A stretch of 64,000 bases of DNA from Allolobophora icterica (GCA_963556255.1 OY744607.1:50996712-51060711); one strand, 5' to 3'. Counted from the first letter of the stretch, positions 1-10,853 are shown. A program made the numbers and translations. Notes: generated from the sequence alone by a model not told the origin.

Positions 1-480
1 AGAAGAGAGCGACAGCTCACACTTGAAGTTGCTGTAAAATAAAATAGTTTTACTCGTAAAACACTCACAATATTATGGTCACAAACATACATGTATTACT
101 TCCAGATAAGAAATATGCAATTACTAATCTTCATACATATTGCAAAAGCAAACAGTTCAAAAGCAATCAGTTCAAGACAATCACCTCCAAATCGAATCAT
201 CAAATCCACCTCTTCCCCTCTTGGCGGTGTCTCAAAAACTGAAATATGCATATTTACATTGACTCTTCATTTACAGGCGTCTATATGATATTACGCTGTA
301 TGAAAAAAGAAATGGCCGAGAACAAACGGATGACGTACACTGTAAACTTTTACAGTTATTCTAACAGTGAAAGGCCGTTTTCCTTGAAGGTTTACCGCCG
401 TTGGAAATTAAAACGGTATTGCAGTGTTTATTTGGGTGGGATCACTGTAAATTTCACGGTGACGGTATTTGACAGTAGTT

Positions 481-767
481 AGACCTCGCAAGGTAAAGAC
501 TTTTGTAAATTTAAATTTAACCACCTATTACTCAGACTTTCATGATTGTTTTGTATGCGTAGAAGTTTTAAAATAGTTTATTTATTAAATTGGTATACCT
601 GCTAGGCCTTTCATATCGCCTATTAAGAAAATTGTAATTAGTATAACTATAAATTGAAAAATTTGAAATTATAGGACCTATTTATTGCACTAGGTAGCCA
701 GCGTAACGTAGGCTAAGAGGGCTAATAGGCCATTCATGAATGCATTGTAATAAGCAGTTTTCGAATC
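481..767. other. AT-rich stretch, nothing recognised
   Basis: No coding, RNA or repeat structure is visible. It contains scattered AGGCCTA-type words. Confidence 0.5.
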
Positions 768-1209
768 ATGATTATTGCATTGAGTAGGCCTAATTACGAG
801 ATAGGCTTAATGACAGTACAATTATTTTTATGGCTTCGTGAAGATAGTGTATACGTAGACACGGCACGCGGGCACAAAGTTCGACTACATAGTTTACAAC
901 CAGAATTAAAACAATCTACAGACCTATTAATACATACGATAAATATGGGATTGGTAATTTATTTATGTTGTTTGTTATTATGTTTTTTTTATCAACACTC
1001 CACGTGTTCAAAAAATACAACGGTGGACCCAAATGGAGCGATCTTTAAATTTATAGAAAATTACTTATCATTCCCAAATCAAACATTGTGATTAAGTCTG
1101 GTGAAGTTTAGAAATCGTTGATGAACTTGAAGACGAAATTCATGTTGTGGAAGATATTGGCCCATGTCGGCGAATGTTTATAGACTACACTCACTACAGT
1201 GCATGTTAA
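768..1209 (+). pseudogene. Coding-like remnant, unknown (possibly element-encoded)
   Basis: An open frame of 107 codons (768-1091) is followed by a second coding-looking stretch in another frame (about 1105-1209). The second stretch reads EIVDELEDEIHVVEDIGPC and ends in a stop at 1207-1209. The first part has a hydrophobic stretch (GLVIYLCCLLLCFF) near residues 60-75. The region lies just inside the left CACTG end, so it may be the tail of a transposon gene. I do not recognise the family and infer no function. Confidence 0.2.
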
Positions 1210-1930
1210 TGATTGGTATTTGGCCTATTAGTTAAACTTTCATAAATAATTTTTAAAGATGGAATAACGTAAATATAATGAAATTGTAGTTGACATTTAA
1301 TTTGTCTGAACTGATTTTTCGGATTGGACTCTAGATTGATATTGAATTATTAAATAAATAAATGAAATCTAGTTGCGTGTTATATAAAGAATTTATGCGC
1401 TATAAAAGTTTTGCTGACAACCGCTGTCTATGGGTTGAAGCCCTCGAGAGTAAGTTCCTCTTCCTTTTCTTTCTAGCTTCCGGCGAGTGAAGGTCATGTT
1501 CTATAAGCAAACAAATTAAAGTAAAATCTGGCGTATTTTCCTAATGTTTCTTTTAGATGCTATTTTGCTCATTGCTACAGTGTTTTATTAACGCACAATG
1601 CATTACAAATTCATGTTTTATGAAACCACAAGGTAACATTTCGCAAGGTTGTACAGCATGACGGCACAAGTCTTGCAAGTTATCACGTGCTAATTTATTT
1701 CTAACAATTTTAGTGTTCACCTTGCATACTACACTTGAAATCCCATATACTTTCAGGAAAGGCATTTGACTGACTTTTAAAAATTGCTGTAAAACATTTG
1801 CAAAGATATCCATTTACATCTCATGTTTCTCGATGTCACAAAATTTAGATTATTCATTCATAAAAAATCTGAAGATCATCTGGCCCTGGAATTGTAGTTG
1901 TAATTAGTAACTTCTGTTGCGTCGAGATAT
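1210..1930. other. AT-rich stretch, nothing recognised
   Basis: The open frame of 86 codons on the minus strand (1553-1813) has no recognisable domain, and the rest is AT-rich without visible repeats. Confidence 0.45.
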
Positions 1931-2019
1931 AATGCACAAGGAACCAACCGACGGCCCACCAAAACCATGCCGTAATCAGGCCAATATCCAGAAGATCAGT
2001 TCGTAAGGCAGAGAGGCAG

Positions 2020-2582
2020 CCTATGGGGCAAACTTGCAGTACTAGGGTTCCTCATAGACATGCTACATATGCCGGTCTATGAATAAGGCACAAGAGGTCA
2101 CACTTTGGCAATAGCCTATCCAATTAATTGTTGGCACATTAATGAAACAGCCAATTTTCTGGGTGGGTGTCTTTTGAATCGTGAGGGTCGGTTAGGGTGT
2201 CTTTGCATTGCATCGGGAAATCGGGAAGTTCTGTATTTTCAGCGTTTTCGGGGTTTCGGTGATTCGGGTCGACCCCGGGTAAGCGTCGTGAGGGTCGGTT
2301 AGTGCTTAGGGTCAGTGTAGCCTATGTATCATGAAGAATATATTAAACGTATCACAAGTTAAACAGCACACAAGTATCACAAGTTCAATAGTTTTTTTAG
2401 TCGCACAAAAACATAGGCTACACTGACCCTAAGCCCTAATCGACCCTCACGACGCTTACCCTGACCCTAACCGACCCTCACGATGCAACGCATCACGCAT
2501 TAAACGCATCACAAGTTAAACATTTCACTTATGTAGCGTGTATATGAGGGACCCTAGTACTGCAAGTTTGTCGCCTATGGTA
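2020..2582. mobile_element. Terminal-inverted-repeat element with internal foldback
   Basis: The left end contains CAAACTTGCAGTACTAGGGT (from about 2029). Its inverse, ACCCTAGTACTGCAAGTTTG, occurs at about 2551-2570, and similarity extends about 50 bp on each side. The interior is itself largely palindromic. The interval is missing from the related LINE copy at 56.5 kb, which supports an insertion. I could not fix the exact ends or a target duplication. Confidence 0.55.
2277..2461. repeat. Long inverted repeat (51-bp arms)
   Basis: The arm at 2277-2327 (GGGTAAGCGTCGTGAGGGTC...) and the arm at 2411-2461 are reverse complements with about two mismatches, separated by 83 bp. The transcript or single strand would fold into a strong hairpin. 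A further copy of the ACCGACCCTCACGATGC word follows at about 2469-2485. Confidence 0.85.
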
Positions 2583-2750
2583 CATAAGCGGTTTGAAAGT
2601 GGTAAGTTTTAAGTTGAGAACGAAATGACACAAGCGACTGAGCAGAGCGCACAGACACAGGGAGTTCCAAATAGTAGGTCCAGCCACTGAAAAAGCTCGT
2701 TTGCCAAGAACAGTTCTTGATTTAGGTATGACCAGACAGAGATAATCAGA

Positions 2751-3103
2751 GGGCACGGGTAAAATGCTGATTGGTGATGGCTAAAATGCTGACAAGAAAA
2801 TACTGATTGGTGAGCTTTTTACCTAACAGCCAGAGATGACAATACACTTAAATACCGTCGCAGCAAGAATTACAATCTTTGTTACTGACAACTTTACCAG
2901 GGATATACAGGTTCTATTGACGTCATTTTACACTCCAATCAGTATAATTAATTAATAATAATAATAAAAATAATAACTGATTGTTACATTCTGTTGTTAC
3001 AATCAGGATTTTTAACAGCATTTTGCCCACCAATCAGGATGACAATCAGCATTTTTGCAATCAGCATTTTACCCGTTGCAAATCAGCATTTTACATATGC
3101 CCC
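2751..3103. mobile_element. MITE with 8-bp target duplication TAATCAGA
   Basis: TAATCAGA flanks both ends (2743-2750 and 3104-3111). The termini are GGGCACGGGTAAAATGCTGA and, inverted, GGGGCATATGTAAAATGCTG. The word TAAAATGCTGATT recurs several times near both ends. The 8-bp duplication fits hAT or Merlin; the GGG start leans towards Merlin, but the superfamily is not settled. It carries no gene, and it sits inside the LINE remnant described above. Confidence 0.85.
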
Positions 3104-3689
3104 TAATCAGATGACCTCGTTGAATTATGATTCTGAGGAATAAGAACTGATTTTAAGTATTGTGGCTTGCCAGAGTTCAAAGTTTTATTAACTATGAGCC
3201 CAATTTAAAACTAATTCTTTGCTGAACAGGAAGCCAGTGCAAGGATTGAAGCATAGGGGTTATTATTGTCATATTTTGATGTATTAGTTATGGCTCTAGC
3301 CAAAGAGTTCTGCGCTCTTTACAGCTTCAGAATGTTAAATGTGGAGTATGGAATTTAAAATTGAACCTTGGTGACAGTAACGACGAATATTTTGACTATT
3401 TTTCCTTTGCCATTTTGTGAATCAGTTATTGCGTTGCATCATGCAATATTGTAGAATGCAAAATGAATTTCAAAAATATTGTCAAAGAAATTCTACCACC
3501 ATCGACAATGACACATGTGCAAATTAGGAGAAATTGGTGTATTATCATTGAATGATTTGTTGTTTGTTGTGCAGGATTTGGTGGAAGTCCTTCCGTTTGT
3601 TAAAGCCAGGGAACTTTTGCAGTCTTGGAAACTTGTAGGTGAGTATGGTTTTTCAAAAATAGATCTAATATGCAATTGTTATTGGTATC

Positions 3690-3960
3690 ATATTGTTTTC
3701 ACAGTCATCATCATCATTGTTTTACATCTCTTTTCCATGCTTGCACGGGTTGGACTGTTTTCTTCCCACAGTTCAATAACCAGCCCTCCGTACACGCTCT
3801 CAAGCATACAAAATAACTCTGCTATGACCAAGGAAGGTATTAAGGACCAGCCACCTTATGAAGGAAATGCTGAGACAAATATTCATGGCCAAATGCACTT
3901 CCTGATGCCAACTTTCTTACTCGCCTTCTACAAGACCTGTGGGCTTGGTGATGTAACTAG
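3690..3960 (+). repeat. SINE-like fragment (possible conserved SINE core)
   Basis: The word TTTTCCATGCTTGCACGGGT (about 3730-3749), preceded by a CATCATCATCATTG run, and CACTTCCTGATGCCAACTTT (about 3897-3916) resemble widespread invertebrate SINE sequence as I remember it from molluscs. No pol III boxes are clear. The open frame through it (3515-4078) is probably chance. Confidence 0.35.
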
Positions 3961-3989
3961 ACAGTTCTTAATTGTTTATTTTAGCAAAG

Positions 3990-4720
3990 GAAGCATCAAC
4001 TTCCTAATCACCGATGTCTCCAAAACAACCGACTACCCTAAAACAACACACAGGCCTAAAGTGGGAAGACACTTTTGAATTTGTTGTGAGTATAATCTCT
4101 GATTTAATTTATATTTAGGACATTCGTGCTTATTGATGGAAAGTTTCTTTCCATCGATAAATGTATCGTTAATGAAAACATCATGAATTTCAGTACTCGC
4201 TTGACCTTGATGTAGCACTGGTATTTTGTCTTCAACATCCAGTATCCACAGCCGGGTTCTGGTACACTGGATTTAGTGCAGAGGTAAAAATAAAAATAAA
4301 TATTTTGTCACTGACAGGCATAATATATGTTACATTTGCTAGCCTGGCTTTGGCGGTTGCTGTTTTCATATGCTGCCAGTGACACCAGTTTTTTATAATC
4401 AGAAATGGCAAATCCCACCTAATGTTACATGTAGAAATTTGTGCAAAGATGCATTAACTGAAATATAACATTTCTGACTTAATGCTCCATTTGATCATAT
4501 TGCAAACTGATTTTTTGGTTTCCAATAGAACAAAATATTGAAACTGGCAACAAAACCAGTTTAGATTGCTATGAAAAACAGAGGCATAACTTGTTCTAAA
4601 AATAAAATTAATAATTGTTTCTCTGGTTTTGGGGGTGTTGATTGTTGAAAATAAATTATTTAGATTTTTGTTGGCAATTAAAAATTGGTCTGTTTTCGGT
4701 ATTCTGGTAACTACCTCTTG
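3990..4720. other. Intergenic, nothing firm
   Basis: One stretch (about 4192-4282) looks like a possible exon between AG and GTAAAA, but no neighbouring exon matches its phase. The rest is AT-rich. Confidence 0.4.
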
Positions 4721-4735
4721 GTATATTATCTAGCG

Positions 4736-5139
4736 CAGAGTTTCCCAAACTGTGGGTCCCGACCCAAAGTGGGTCGGGACCCAAAAGTGGGTCGGGACCC
4801 AAAAGTGGGTCGTGAAGCTCTGGCAAGTGGGTCACCAAGTAACATTTATTTTTTCGGAGCAACAAATTTTGGCTAGGATTGGGCTATAACTAGCTGTCTT
4901 TACATTACATAAGTACAACAGTTGCTTTTGGATTTCAATAAATTGTAAACTGTTTTGCCTAAGTTTCCTTTTGATGCTTTAAATATGCCAATTTCTAAAC
5001 GCTGTACGTAAATCTGCATATTTCGATGCCAGTTTGCGATGCAAAGTTTAGTACACAATGATTAATGTCACACAGTGGGTACAGAGACTGCCAAGATATT
5101 CACAAGTGGGTCGCGACCCAGAGAAATTGGGAACCGCTG
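4736..5139. mobile_element. Non-autonomous hAT element, 8-bp duplication ATCTAGCG
   Basis: The termini are CAGAGTTTCCCAAACTGTGG on the left and, inverted, CAGCGGTTCCCAATTTCTCT on the right, flanked by perfect ATCTAGCG duplications (4728-4735 and 5140-5147). Subterminal repeats of GTGGGTCGGGACCC / GTGGGTCGCGACCC are typical of a common hAT family in animals. It is 404 bp long with no coding capacity. Confidence 0.94.
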
Positions 5140-5459
5140 ATCTAGCGCACCTAAACTGCTGCCAAGTGGTGATTTAAACAAGGAAAACCTTGTTAATGAG
5201 CAGCTGTGACAGTAACAGAGGTTATCATTGTGGCAGAAGGCCTGGTGGTGGGTGGCAACCACTTTGACTCTGGCATGACAAATATGTAAAGCATAATGTA
5301 CCCTAGAAGCATCCATCAGTCTTTGTCAATCATTGCTATTTTTACTCCCTCTGGCTTTTTAAAACTTTTTAGGGAAAAACAGTTTCAGAAGACATTTCTG
5401 CATACATATATTTTTTACTAAATTTTATTGCTGAATTCTGTTTCTGTGTCTGTTTGTTT

Positions 5460-5757
5460 TAGATGCGTATTTTGGACCAATCTGAATAGCGGAGGGGGTC
5501 GAAGGTGGACAAGAAGGACAAGAAAACTGTCTATCCTGCCACCAATCCCAAGATGCTGAGTTTGCTGAACAGCATTCGAGACCAGGTCAGACAGGGAGAG
5601 GATCGAACACCTACTGAGGAGAATGCGCAGAAATGACCTACGTGCCTCATCAATCCAGAACGCTTCAGAACTGGCCAGACAGGCTAATGAGCGCCTAGTC
5701 AATGCAGCCGTTGCTGTCCCTAACCATGTTCTGCGACTCAACTTTCCTGCTGACTAA
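5460..5757 (+). pseudogene. Frameshifted coding-like remnant, unknown
   Basis: After a pyrimidine tract and AG (5460), two frames look coding: one reads KVDKKDKKTVYPATNPKMLS and the next ARQANERLVNAAVAVPNHVL before a stop at about 5755. Joining them needs a frame change near 5600, so it is broken or a chance reading. I do not recognise the family. Confidence 0.2.
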
Positions 5758-6110
5758 CATTTCCTCCAATCTCTGGTTGAGAGCTCACAATTTTACATTG
5801 CCTGGAAAGAATGATAAAAACTTTATATCCCGCAAACTTTATAGAAACATTTATTAACTGTCACAGTCTCTGTTACCAAATCGAAGTCCGAGTTAATAAT
5901 AATTGCTGACTCTTTTTAAAAGCCGTGCAATGCTATCACGTTTATGTCGATAAGAAGTTTTGCAGCGAATATTTGAGCTGAATAAGTTGAATGCTTCCTA
6001 AGCGGCCTTGATTTTTGGAAAACTTTGGAATTTCATTTTCGGTTTTCCAGGCCAGGAAAAGCCTGATATAGCATAGGTTTTGCAACTAGGTCTTGGAAAA
6101 CCTTGGAAAA

Positions 6111-6845
6111 TGGCTAGTTTACCAGTGAGAGCACACAGTAATTCCTTTCACAATTCATAATCATTAATGTTTGTGTAAAAAAACAAATGTTTAAGACAAA
6201 TCGAAATAACTGATTATTGATTCTCTAGCGGTTTTATTGGCATAATTTGTACGTAACAATACATTTTGCGATATGAGGTTTACCTTTTTCTAGTCTGTTT
6301 TTAGTTTACAATTCTGTCCAGTACTGAAATTGCAGTAAAATTGTGCATTTATATCCAGGACAATTTTGGTGCTAAATCTTATTGCGTCTCAAGTGATGTA
6401 ATGTCTACAGACTTAGTATTTTCTTCATTTTGCTGCTGTTAAAAGATTTTCTGGTTGAATGATTTAAACTCACTTCTGGCTGCTTTACCAGTTAGAGAAA
6501 CAGTAATTCCTTACACAATACATGATCATTAATGTTCCTGTAAAACTATGTTTAAGACAAATCAAAATAATTGATTAATCGTAATCGAGCAGTTTTAGTG
6601 GTATAATTTTTATAGAGCCATACGTTTTGCGCTATAAGGTTTACATTTTCTAGTCTGTTTTTAGTTTCACAATGCTGTCCAGTACTGAAATGGCATTTGT
6701 ATCCAGGAAAGTTTTGGTGCTAACAATTATTGTGTCTCAAGAGATGTAATGTTTACAGAGATGTAATGTTTACCTTCTTCTTTTAGTATTTCTTCTTTTT
6801 TTATTGCTCTTACCAGGTTTTCTAGCTGAATGATTTTAAGTCAAT
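6111..6845. repeat. Tandem duplication, two diverged copies of about 365 bp
   Basis: Copy 1 (about 6111-6476) and copy 2 (about 6477-6845) share, in order, ACAGTAATTCCTT, TTTTCTAGTCTGTTTTTAGT, TCCAGTACTGAAAT and TTTTGGTGCTAA at a constant offset near 365 bp. No gene is visible in either copy. Confidence 0.8.
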
Positions 6846-7080
6846 TGTCATTATAAATCAAATAATACAAAAGTTAAAATACTATCATGTTGTTTGTTAT
6901 TATTCTAAGTTGAACTAGGTGTTAAGTTTGGATAAAATATCAGACTTCAAGAATTATAGGAACAGAACAAAGTTTAAAATAATTTCATTTACTGAATTAG
7001 GCATTTGTGTACCTCATGCAGTGTTTGTGTAATTACTTATAACTTATGATAAAGTTGAAAACTACTTCAAAGAAATGAAA
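6846..7080. other. AT-rich stretch, nothing recognised
   Basis: No coding, RNA or repeat signal is seen. Confidence 0.5.
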
Positions 7081-7748
7081 TAAGCAAAAAAATACGGAAA
7101 TTTGCTGTAAATATCAACGGCACCATTGTGTAAAAAATTCTGCTGAGGACAGTAAATTTTAAGAGCAGTACAACAGAAAACCGTAAGAAATACAGTAGTT
7201 TGCAGTACATATCAACGGCAACAAAATGTAAAAATGTTTATGCTTACAGTAATTGACAGTTAAAATCAACGGCAGACTACTGCAAAATACAATCTAAATA
7301 CACTCGTTGACGGTGACAATAACGACAAACTAGTGTAAAATAAGATATTTTGTACAGTCTTTCACAGTTAAATATTACAGTCGAATACTGCAGGCAATGC
7401 TAGAAAACAGTCGGACGCCGTTAAATGCAGTCTTATAAAGTACAGTCGTGAACTGTTAAAAAAACGGTCCTGTTATATCAACGGTCGGCCGTTTTTTTTT
7501 ACATTCTGCACCGTGTTCTTAGCTGCCTGCTCAAATACCGTTATTTTTACACTCGAATCATTTACAGTGTAGACAATGCAAAATTGCGCGGCAGCTTTAG
7601 ACATAGTATTATTACGTTCAAATTCCTTGAATCGTATCGTATTTGGAGATTTGTATAGCGCCGTTCACAGCTGAGGCCATTCAGTAGCGCTCCCAGTATG
7701 AAGGCCCCGAGAGAAGAAAGCAGTTTTAAGCACGGAAAGGGATGTAGG

Positions 7749-8304
7749 CAGGGGCGGCGCTACACCAGGGCGAGCCAGGGTAAATGCCTTGGTAAAAAAG
7801 CCTTTGCACTGGTCGTTGCCCTGCCAGAGTTTTTGCCTTGCCCATTATTTATTCGGGGTATAAATCGCCCTCTGCACTGGCTACTTGTATGACTGCCAGG
7901 GCTGTAGTCGAGCGTATACGCGGGTATACAGCGTATACTTACCTCTAGAGAAATTTGAGACCGTATACTCATGGCTGTAGACGAGGGTATACGCGGGTAT
8001 ACAGCGTATACTTACCTCTGGGAACGAAAATTAATAGAGGTTTTCAAAGGTTTTTAGGGCGAATGACTAAAAAAAAAAAAAAAAAAGGTCATCAACTTTT
8101 TCAGAGACAAAATCGTAAAAAGTCTGAAAATTTTCCGAGAATTGGTGAAAAGTCTGAAATTTTTCCTAAAAAAGGTCTTCAAATTTTTTGTTACGCCGCT
8201 GGTCACCGGTAGCGTATACTCACCTCAAATTTTACCACTACAGCCCTGATGACTGCCCTGGCTTTGCCCTGTAGGGTTACAAAAATTGTCTGGCGCCGCC
8301 ACTG
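7749..8304. mobile_element. Non-autonomous hAT element, 8-bp duplication GATGTAGG, with a nested insertion
   Basis: The termini are CAGGGGCGGCGC (7749) and, inverted, CAGTGGCGGCGC (to 8304). GATGTAGG flanks it perfectly (7741-7748, 8305-8312). Without the inner element it is only about 200 bp. Both arms carry CCAGGGC / GCCCTGGC words. No coding sequence. Confidence 0.92.
7897..8248. mobile_element. hAT-type element nested in another hAT, duplication ATGACTGC
   Basis: The termini are CAGGGCTGTAGTCGAGCGTA and, inverted, CAGGGCTGTAGTGGTAAAAT. ATGACTGC flanks it perfectly (7889-7896, 8249-8256). The left half has two copies of a GTATACGCGGGTATACAGCG motif; the right half has a poly-A run and GGTCATCAACTTTTT. 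A second copy in the opposite orientation lies at 10854-11074. Confidence 0.94.
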
Positions 8305-8413
8305 GATGTAGGAAGAGATCCAGAAAGTAAGGTTTCCCGAAGAGAGGAAGGAAGGGCATTCCACAGGAAGGGCGGCTCAAGGGCCCTATGTTGGCAAAAG
8401 ATCTAGTTTGAGC

Positions 8414-9496
8414 CAGAGCCGGATTAACATTTTGCAGGCCCGATTTCAATATTGCATATAGTAGGCCCCTATATGATCAACCAAAAAGTGTTGACGAAAT
8501 TTAAATTACAGAACAGATAAGGACGTAGCCTGCAGACTTAAATTCAAGAGGAGGCAACTCTGGGAGACATCCAGGTGTAGTAGGGGTGCGGCACGGGAAA
8601 TTTTTAAAATCCTAAAAAGCAAGAGGAGACAACTACCTCCTCTTTGCTTCAATGTGGCGAACAGATCTTTATGAATTTAAAACTGTTTGCGACGTGCTTT
8701 CATAGTAAACTGTTGTAAGAACCAGGCCCGGGTTAACCACTGGAGCACACGGAGCACGTGCTCCGGGGCCCCCGACGACCAAGGGGCTCCAAATATGAGT
8801 CGTTTTTTCAGCGTCTCAAATGTAAATTGAATTCACTTTTGGTGAAAAAAATGGAATTCATTTTGATTAAAATGCGCCGACAAGTCACATTACTTTGCAT
8901 TCAGCCTAGAGTAGGCCTAATAGTAATGTCAAGACTCTAGATAGTTTAATTATCTATGTGGTTACTTCTTGTTGACATGTTGTGCCGACTTGTGCGTAGC
9001 TAACTAACTAAGGTAACTTTGCTGTAGTTTTAGTCATTATAACTTAAACTTCAAGGATTGAATAATCATTCAATGTCGAGTACTCGCAAGTATGCCAGTG
9101 GGTTTTAAACGTGATGCAAAGCGCGAACAAGTGAAGCGAAATCTTAAAGTGTTAACTAACACCCCAAAACAGGGGCCCAACATGATAGAGTGCCCAGGGC
9201 CCCTTAACACGGGCCTGGTAAGAACACTAGACCGGCCTAACGGAGCTAACGGTCACAAATCTCGTAATTGTCTTGGCTGTCCTTTCGCAAGTGACTATAT
9301 CATTGTTTGTTTGCAGTAAAACTAACGAGTTTAAATATAATGTCAGTTATTACATGTCAACGATGTAACACTTGAAAACTAAAATAGCCTAATATTTAAA
9401 TATGTTAAGGTAGCATACTATGGTAGGCCCCTTATTCATGAAATTTAGTAGGCCTTGGTCTATGGACCCACTGGATCCGTGGTTAATCCAGGCCTA
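8414..9496. mobile_element. hAT-type element, duplication GTTTGAGC, with a nested insertion
   Basis: The termini are CAGAGCCGGATTAAC (8414) and, inverted, TAGGCCTGGATTAACCACGG (from 9496). GTTTGAGC flanks it (8406-8413, 9497-9504). The interior holds a second hAT-type element at 8723-9217. No transposase frame is visible, so it is non-autonomous or internally deleted. Confidence 0.88.
8723..9217. mobile_element. hAT-type element nested in the preceding one, duplication GTAAGAAC
   Basis: The termini are CAGGCCCGGGTTAACCACTG and, inverted, CAGGCCCGTGTTAAGGGGCC. GTAAGAAC flanks it perfectly (8715-8722, 9218-9225). The left arm contains a small palindrome, GGAGCACGTGCTCC. It is 495 bp long. Short open frames inside (8758-8940, 9092-9319) are not credible genes. 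Confidence 0.93.
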
Positions 9497-9692
9497 GTTT
9501 GAGCTAAAGTGGTCCTGGCACGCGGAACAAAGAGGATCGACATGCCGGTCGCGAGAGCGGAGAGGTCGGTGAGAAGCTGCAGAAGGGGGTGGGAGGAAGA
9601 TATATGGGAGTATAGTACCGAGTTTGGACTTAAGTTCAAATCGGTGGCCAATAATAACCAGCGGAGTTCATCACGTGACCTGTTGCCGCGTT

Positions 9693-9850
9693 TGCTTACT
9701 ATTGTATTGTATTGTATTGTATTGTATTGTATCTAGAAATTTATAAAGCGCCTCTCGCAGAATAACTATTCAGAGGCGCTCTCAGCACAGAAGCCCCGGG
9801 GAAACATAAATGCCTTTAGGGAACGCGAGACCAATGAAGAAAAGCACAAG
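9693..9850 (-). mobile_element. LINE 3' end with (ATTGT)n tail
   Basis: An ATTGT pentamer tail (about 9695-9731) precedes TTTATAAAGCGCCTC ... CAGAGGCGCTCTC (9740-9783). The same hairpin-forming tail is seen at 7651, 56961 and elsewhere. The orientation implies a minus-strand LINE truncated to its last about 130 bp. Confidence 0.6.
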
Positions 9851-10033
9851 TTACTGGTGATGGTGATTTGGCGTGTATTGGGTCATCGAGTGCGGATTAA
9901 AAACTTTTTCAGGCATTCTGTGGCAACGCCAGACATAGGCTTAGCGCGAAAAAAATTACAGTATGGTCAAGGCGACTCGTGATGAAAGCATGGACAAGCT
10001 ACTTGGTAACATTTAGGGCCTATCGAATTAACT
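9851..10033. other. Intergenic, nothing recognised
   Basis: No feature is seen. Confidence 0.5.
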
Positions 10034-10041
10034 CCGAACGG

Positions 10042-10174
10042 CCCTGGCGTTAACTTGTCCAAAATATTGGGGGGTTCGCTATTCATTCTACACTTGTTGC
10101 ATTGGATGTACAGTTCATCTCAATTATTGGGGAGGGGGCACGTGCCCCGGCTCCCCCCAGAGTCTACGCCTATG
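10042..10174. mobile_element. hAT-type MITE (family M1, copy 1), duplication CCGAACGG
   Basis: The termini are CCCTGGCGTTAACTTGTCCA and, inverted, CATAGGCGTAGACTCTGGGG. CCGAACGG flanks it perfectly (10034-10041, 10175-10182). It is 133 bp. Relatives with the same termini lie at 13333-13473 and 58325-58979. Confidence 0.92.
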
Positions 10175-10182
10175 CCGAACGG

Positions 10183-10440
10183 TAGGCTGGTTACGCATGT
10201 AACCTACCACATGTATCTTTTTGACTATGTGGAATTATTTGTGTATGTGTTTACTGTATACGTATGTACCGTCCTAAAGTATGGGCGTCTATCCCCCCAA
10301 AGTCATTGGAGCAACTTCCACTCCCCGTCCCCCAATGAACCAATTAATGATCTGGATAACTGAGAAGTCAAATCAGCAGTTTATAATTCAACGTTCCTTA
10401 ACAGACGCAGCAAATCAATATTTTAACTTGGTCAACAACA
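10183..10440. other. Intergenic, nothing recognised
   Basis: A 102-codon frame (10055-10363) runs across the MITE and is a chance reading. Nothing else is seen. Confidence 0.45.
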
Positions 10441-10464
10441 ATATTTGATTAACTTCAGCGTTTA

Positions 10465-10640
10465 AAGTGGGTGGGAACGCGTGGGAACGGCCGCCCAGCA
10501 AACACACCCGCACGGGTCCCTTATGGGTTTCATCCGGTTTGACGGTACGGGATTCTCGCGGTTTTTGACCACGGTTTGCGTAAGGGAACCTTACGGTCCA
10601 GCCCGCGTCGGTGGCGCCTCCTACCGGTATTCGTATTTCT
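10465..10640. repeat. GC-rich interspersed repeat (copy 1)
   Basis: It shares GTGGGAACG, CAGCAAACACACCCGCACGG and GGTCCC words with the inverted copy at 12885-13060. It stands out as GC-rich in AT-rich surroundings. Open frames on both strands come from the low stop-codon density. Confidence 0.5.
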
Positions 10641-10853
10641 ACCGCCGGTCCGCCATTTTGTGTGCCTGCCGTTTCGAATGTACACATATTTGACAGATCG
10701 CGATGTGTTTCTGTGAAAAGTAAGATTACGTTATATTTATTATAGGCCTACTAATGAACCTATATCTGCGTATATTGACAGTTTATGTAAATGCTGTAGG
10801 CCTATTTAATTGTGGTCGGGATAGACGAAACGGAGATTGCAGTGGGTTAGGGT

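Larger units (their letters stand above)
1940..3260 (-). mobile_element. CR1/L2-like LINE 3' remnant, interrupted by two insertions
   Basis: Three pieces (about 1940-2019, 2583-2742 and 3104-3260) line up in order with an uninterrupted relative at about 56450-56760. Shared words include GCCGTAATCAGG, AAGTTTTAAGTTGAGAA versus AAGTCTTAAGTTGAGAA, and TGACCTCGTTG. On the minus strand the middle piece encodes GKRAFSVAGPTIWNSL, the conserved RT-tail motif of CR1/L2-type LINEs. The body is decayed. Two separate elements (2020-2582 and 2751-3103) split it. Confidence 0.6.
338..7569. mobile_element. Candidate CACTA/EnSpm-like element bracketed by CACTGTAAA termini
   Basis: The left end starts CACTGTAAAC (338) after TA, and the right end is its inverse, TTTACAGTG (to 7569), followed by TA. 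Both subterminal zones (338-480 and about 7080-7569) are full of short ACAGT, ACTGT and ACGGT/CGGC words, as CACTA elements often are. Exact terminal identity is only about 9 bp, and I see no recognisable CACTA transposase inside, only short coding-like fragments and later insertions. The two ends could instead belong to two separate short elements. Confidence 0.35.
7641..9660 (-). mobile_element. CR1/L2-like LINE 3' remnant hosting nested hAT insertions
   Basis: LINE pieces at 7641-7740, 8305-8413 and 9497-9660 join once the insertions and one duplication copy each are mentally removed. The 3' end has the TATAGCGCC ... AGCGCT hairpin seen in other LINE tails of this window (7651-7694). On the minus strand the pieces encode weakly recognisable RT-tail residues of the A-x-G-P-x-x-W-N-x-L-P type, with shifts. 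It is decayed. Confidence 0.55.

Noticed and set aside
3515..4078. 187-codon open frame as a gene
   Set aside because: It crosses SINE-like sequence; candidate splice sites inside do not keep phase, and no domain is recognisable.
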